Shown piece by piece: positions 63,984-64,000 of a stretch of 64,000 bases of DNA. Origin of the DNA: Allacma fusca (Eukaryota > Arthropoda > Collembola > Symphypleona > Sminthuridae). The stretch lies in assembly GCA_947179485.1 (NCBI GenBank), contig OX359250.1, positions 25,616,654 through 25,680,653 on the forward strand. The letters are read 5' to 3'. Each line of letters begins with the position of its first letter. The stretch's first letter is position 1. The position numbers were made by a program, and so were the translations under genes. Below the pieces are notes generated by a model. It did no database searches and was not told the DNA's origin. It saw only the letters and a program-made list of their open reading frames with translations.

Positions 63984-64000
63984 GTAATTTTTTTTACATT

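Overview
The window is a piece of a eukaryotic nuclear genome, almost certainly from an invertebrate and most likely an arthropod; I cannot fix the lineage further. Support: short GT-AG introns, single-copy metazoan genes with invertebrate architecture (an ankyrin-LRR-Roc-COR-kinase Lrrk without an N-terminal armadillo block, an ApoD-type lipocalin, Ly6/uPAR-domain proteins, an ADAM10-like protein, Mlh1), dispersed MITE and LINE debris, and many GA/CT microsatellites. All gene models were spliced by hand; intron phases agree at every junction reported.

Layout. 1-9715: no gene recognised, rich in CT/GA and GT tracts. 9716-11187 (minus): a five-exon apolipoprotein D-like lipocalin, complete. 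11188-30078: 18.9 kb with no recognisable gene, again microsatellite-rich. 30079-42063 (minus): a complete 29-exon Lrrk gene of about 2,692 residues. 42064-44871: AT-rich spacer with small duplications and an ACT microsatellite. 44872-49033 (plus): a small Ly6/uPAR cluster, consisting of a probable two-domain protein and a one-domain GPI-anchored protein, with a decayed LINE fragment on the opposite strand between them. 49976-58574 (plus): a seven-exon gene of about 2,134 residues that I regard as the most unusual object here. 58575-61514: repeat-rich spacer with a foldback element. 61515-63983 and beyond (plus): the first six coding exons of Mlh1, cut by the window edge.

The unusual gene has an ADAM-type prodomain at its N terminus and an ADAM10-like metalloprotease plus start of a disintegrin domain at its C terminus, but about 1,500 residues of Ser/Thr-rich mucin-like sequence are inserted between prodomain and furin site. 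That insert carries 32 copies of the tripeptide His-Ser-Thr (21 followed by Asp or Glu), a 12-copy N-glycosylation repeat, and two copies of an unrecognised ~165-residue module. The zinc-site glutamate is replaced by alanine (HALGHLFGAPHD), so it should be catalytically dead, and the protein ends inside the disintegrin domain without a membrane anchor. It therefore looks like a secreted, heavily glycosylated pseudoprotease-mucin. Its neighbours, the Ly6 proteins, are also secreted or cell-surface. Lrrk, Mlh1 and the lipocalin look like ordinary housekeeping neighbours and I see no operon-like link between them.
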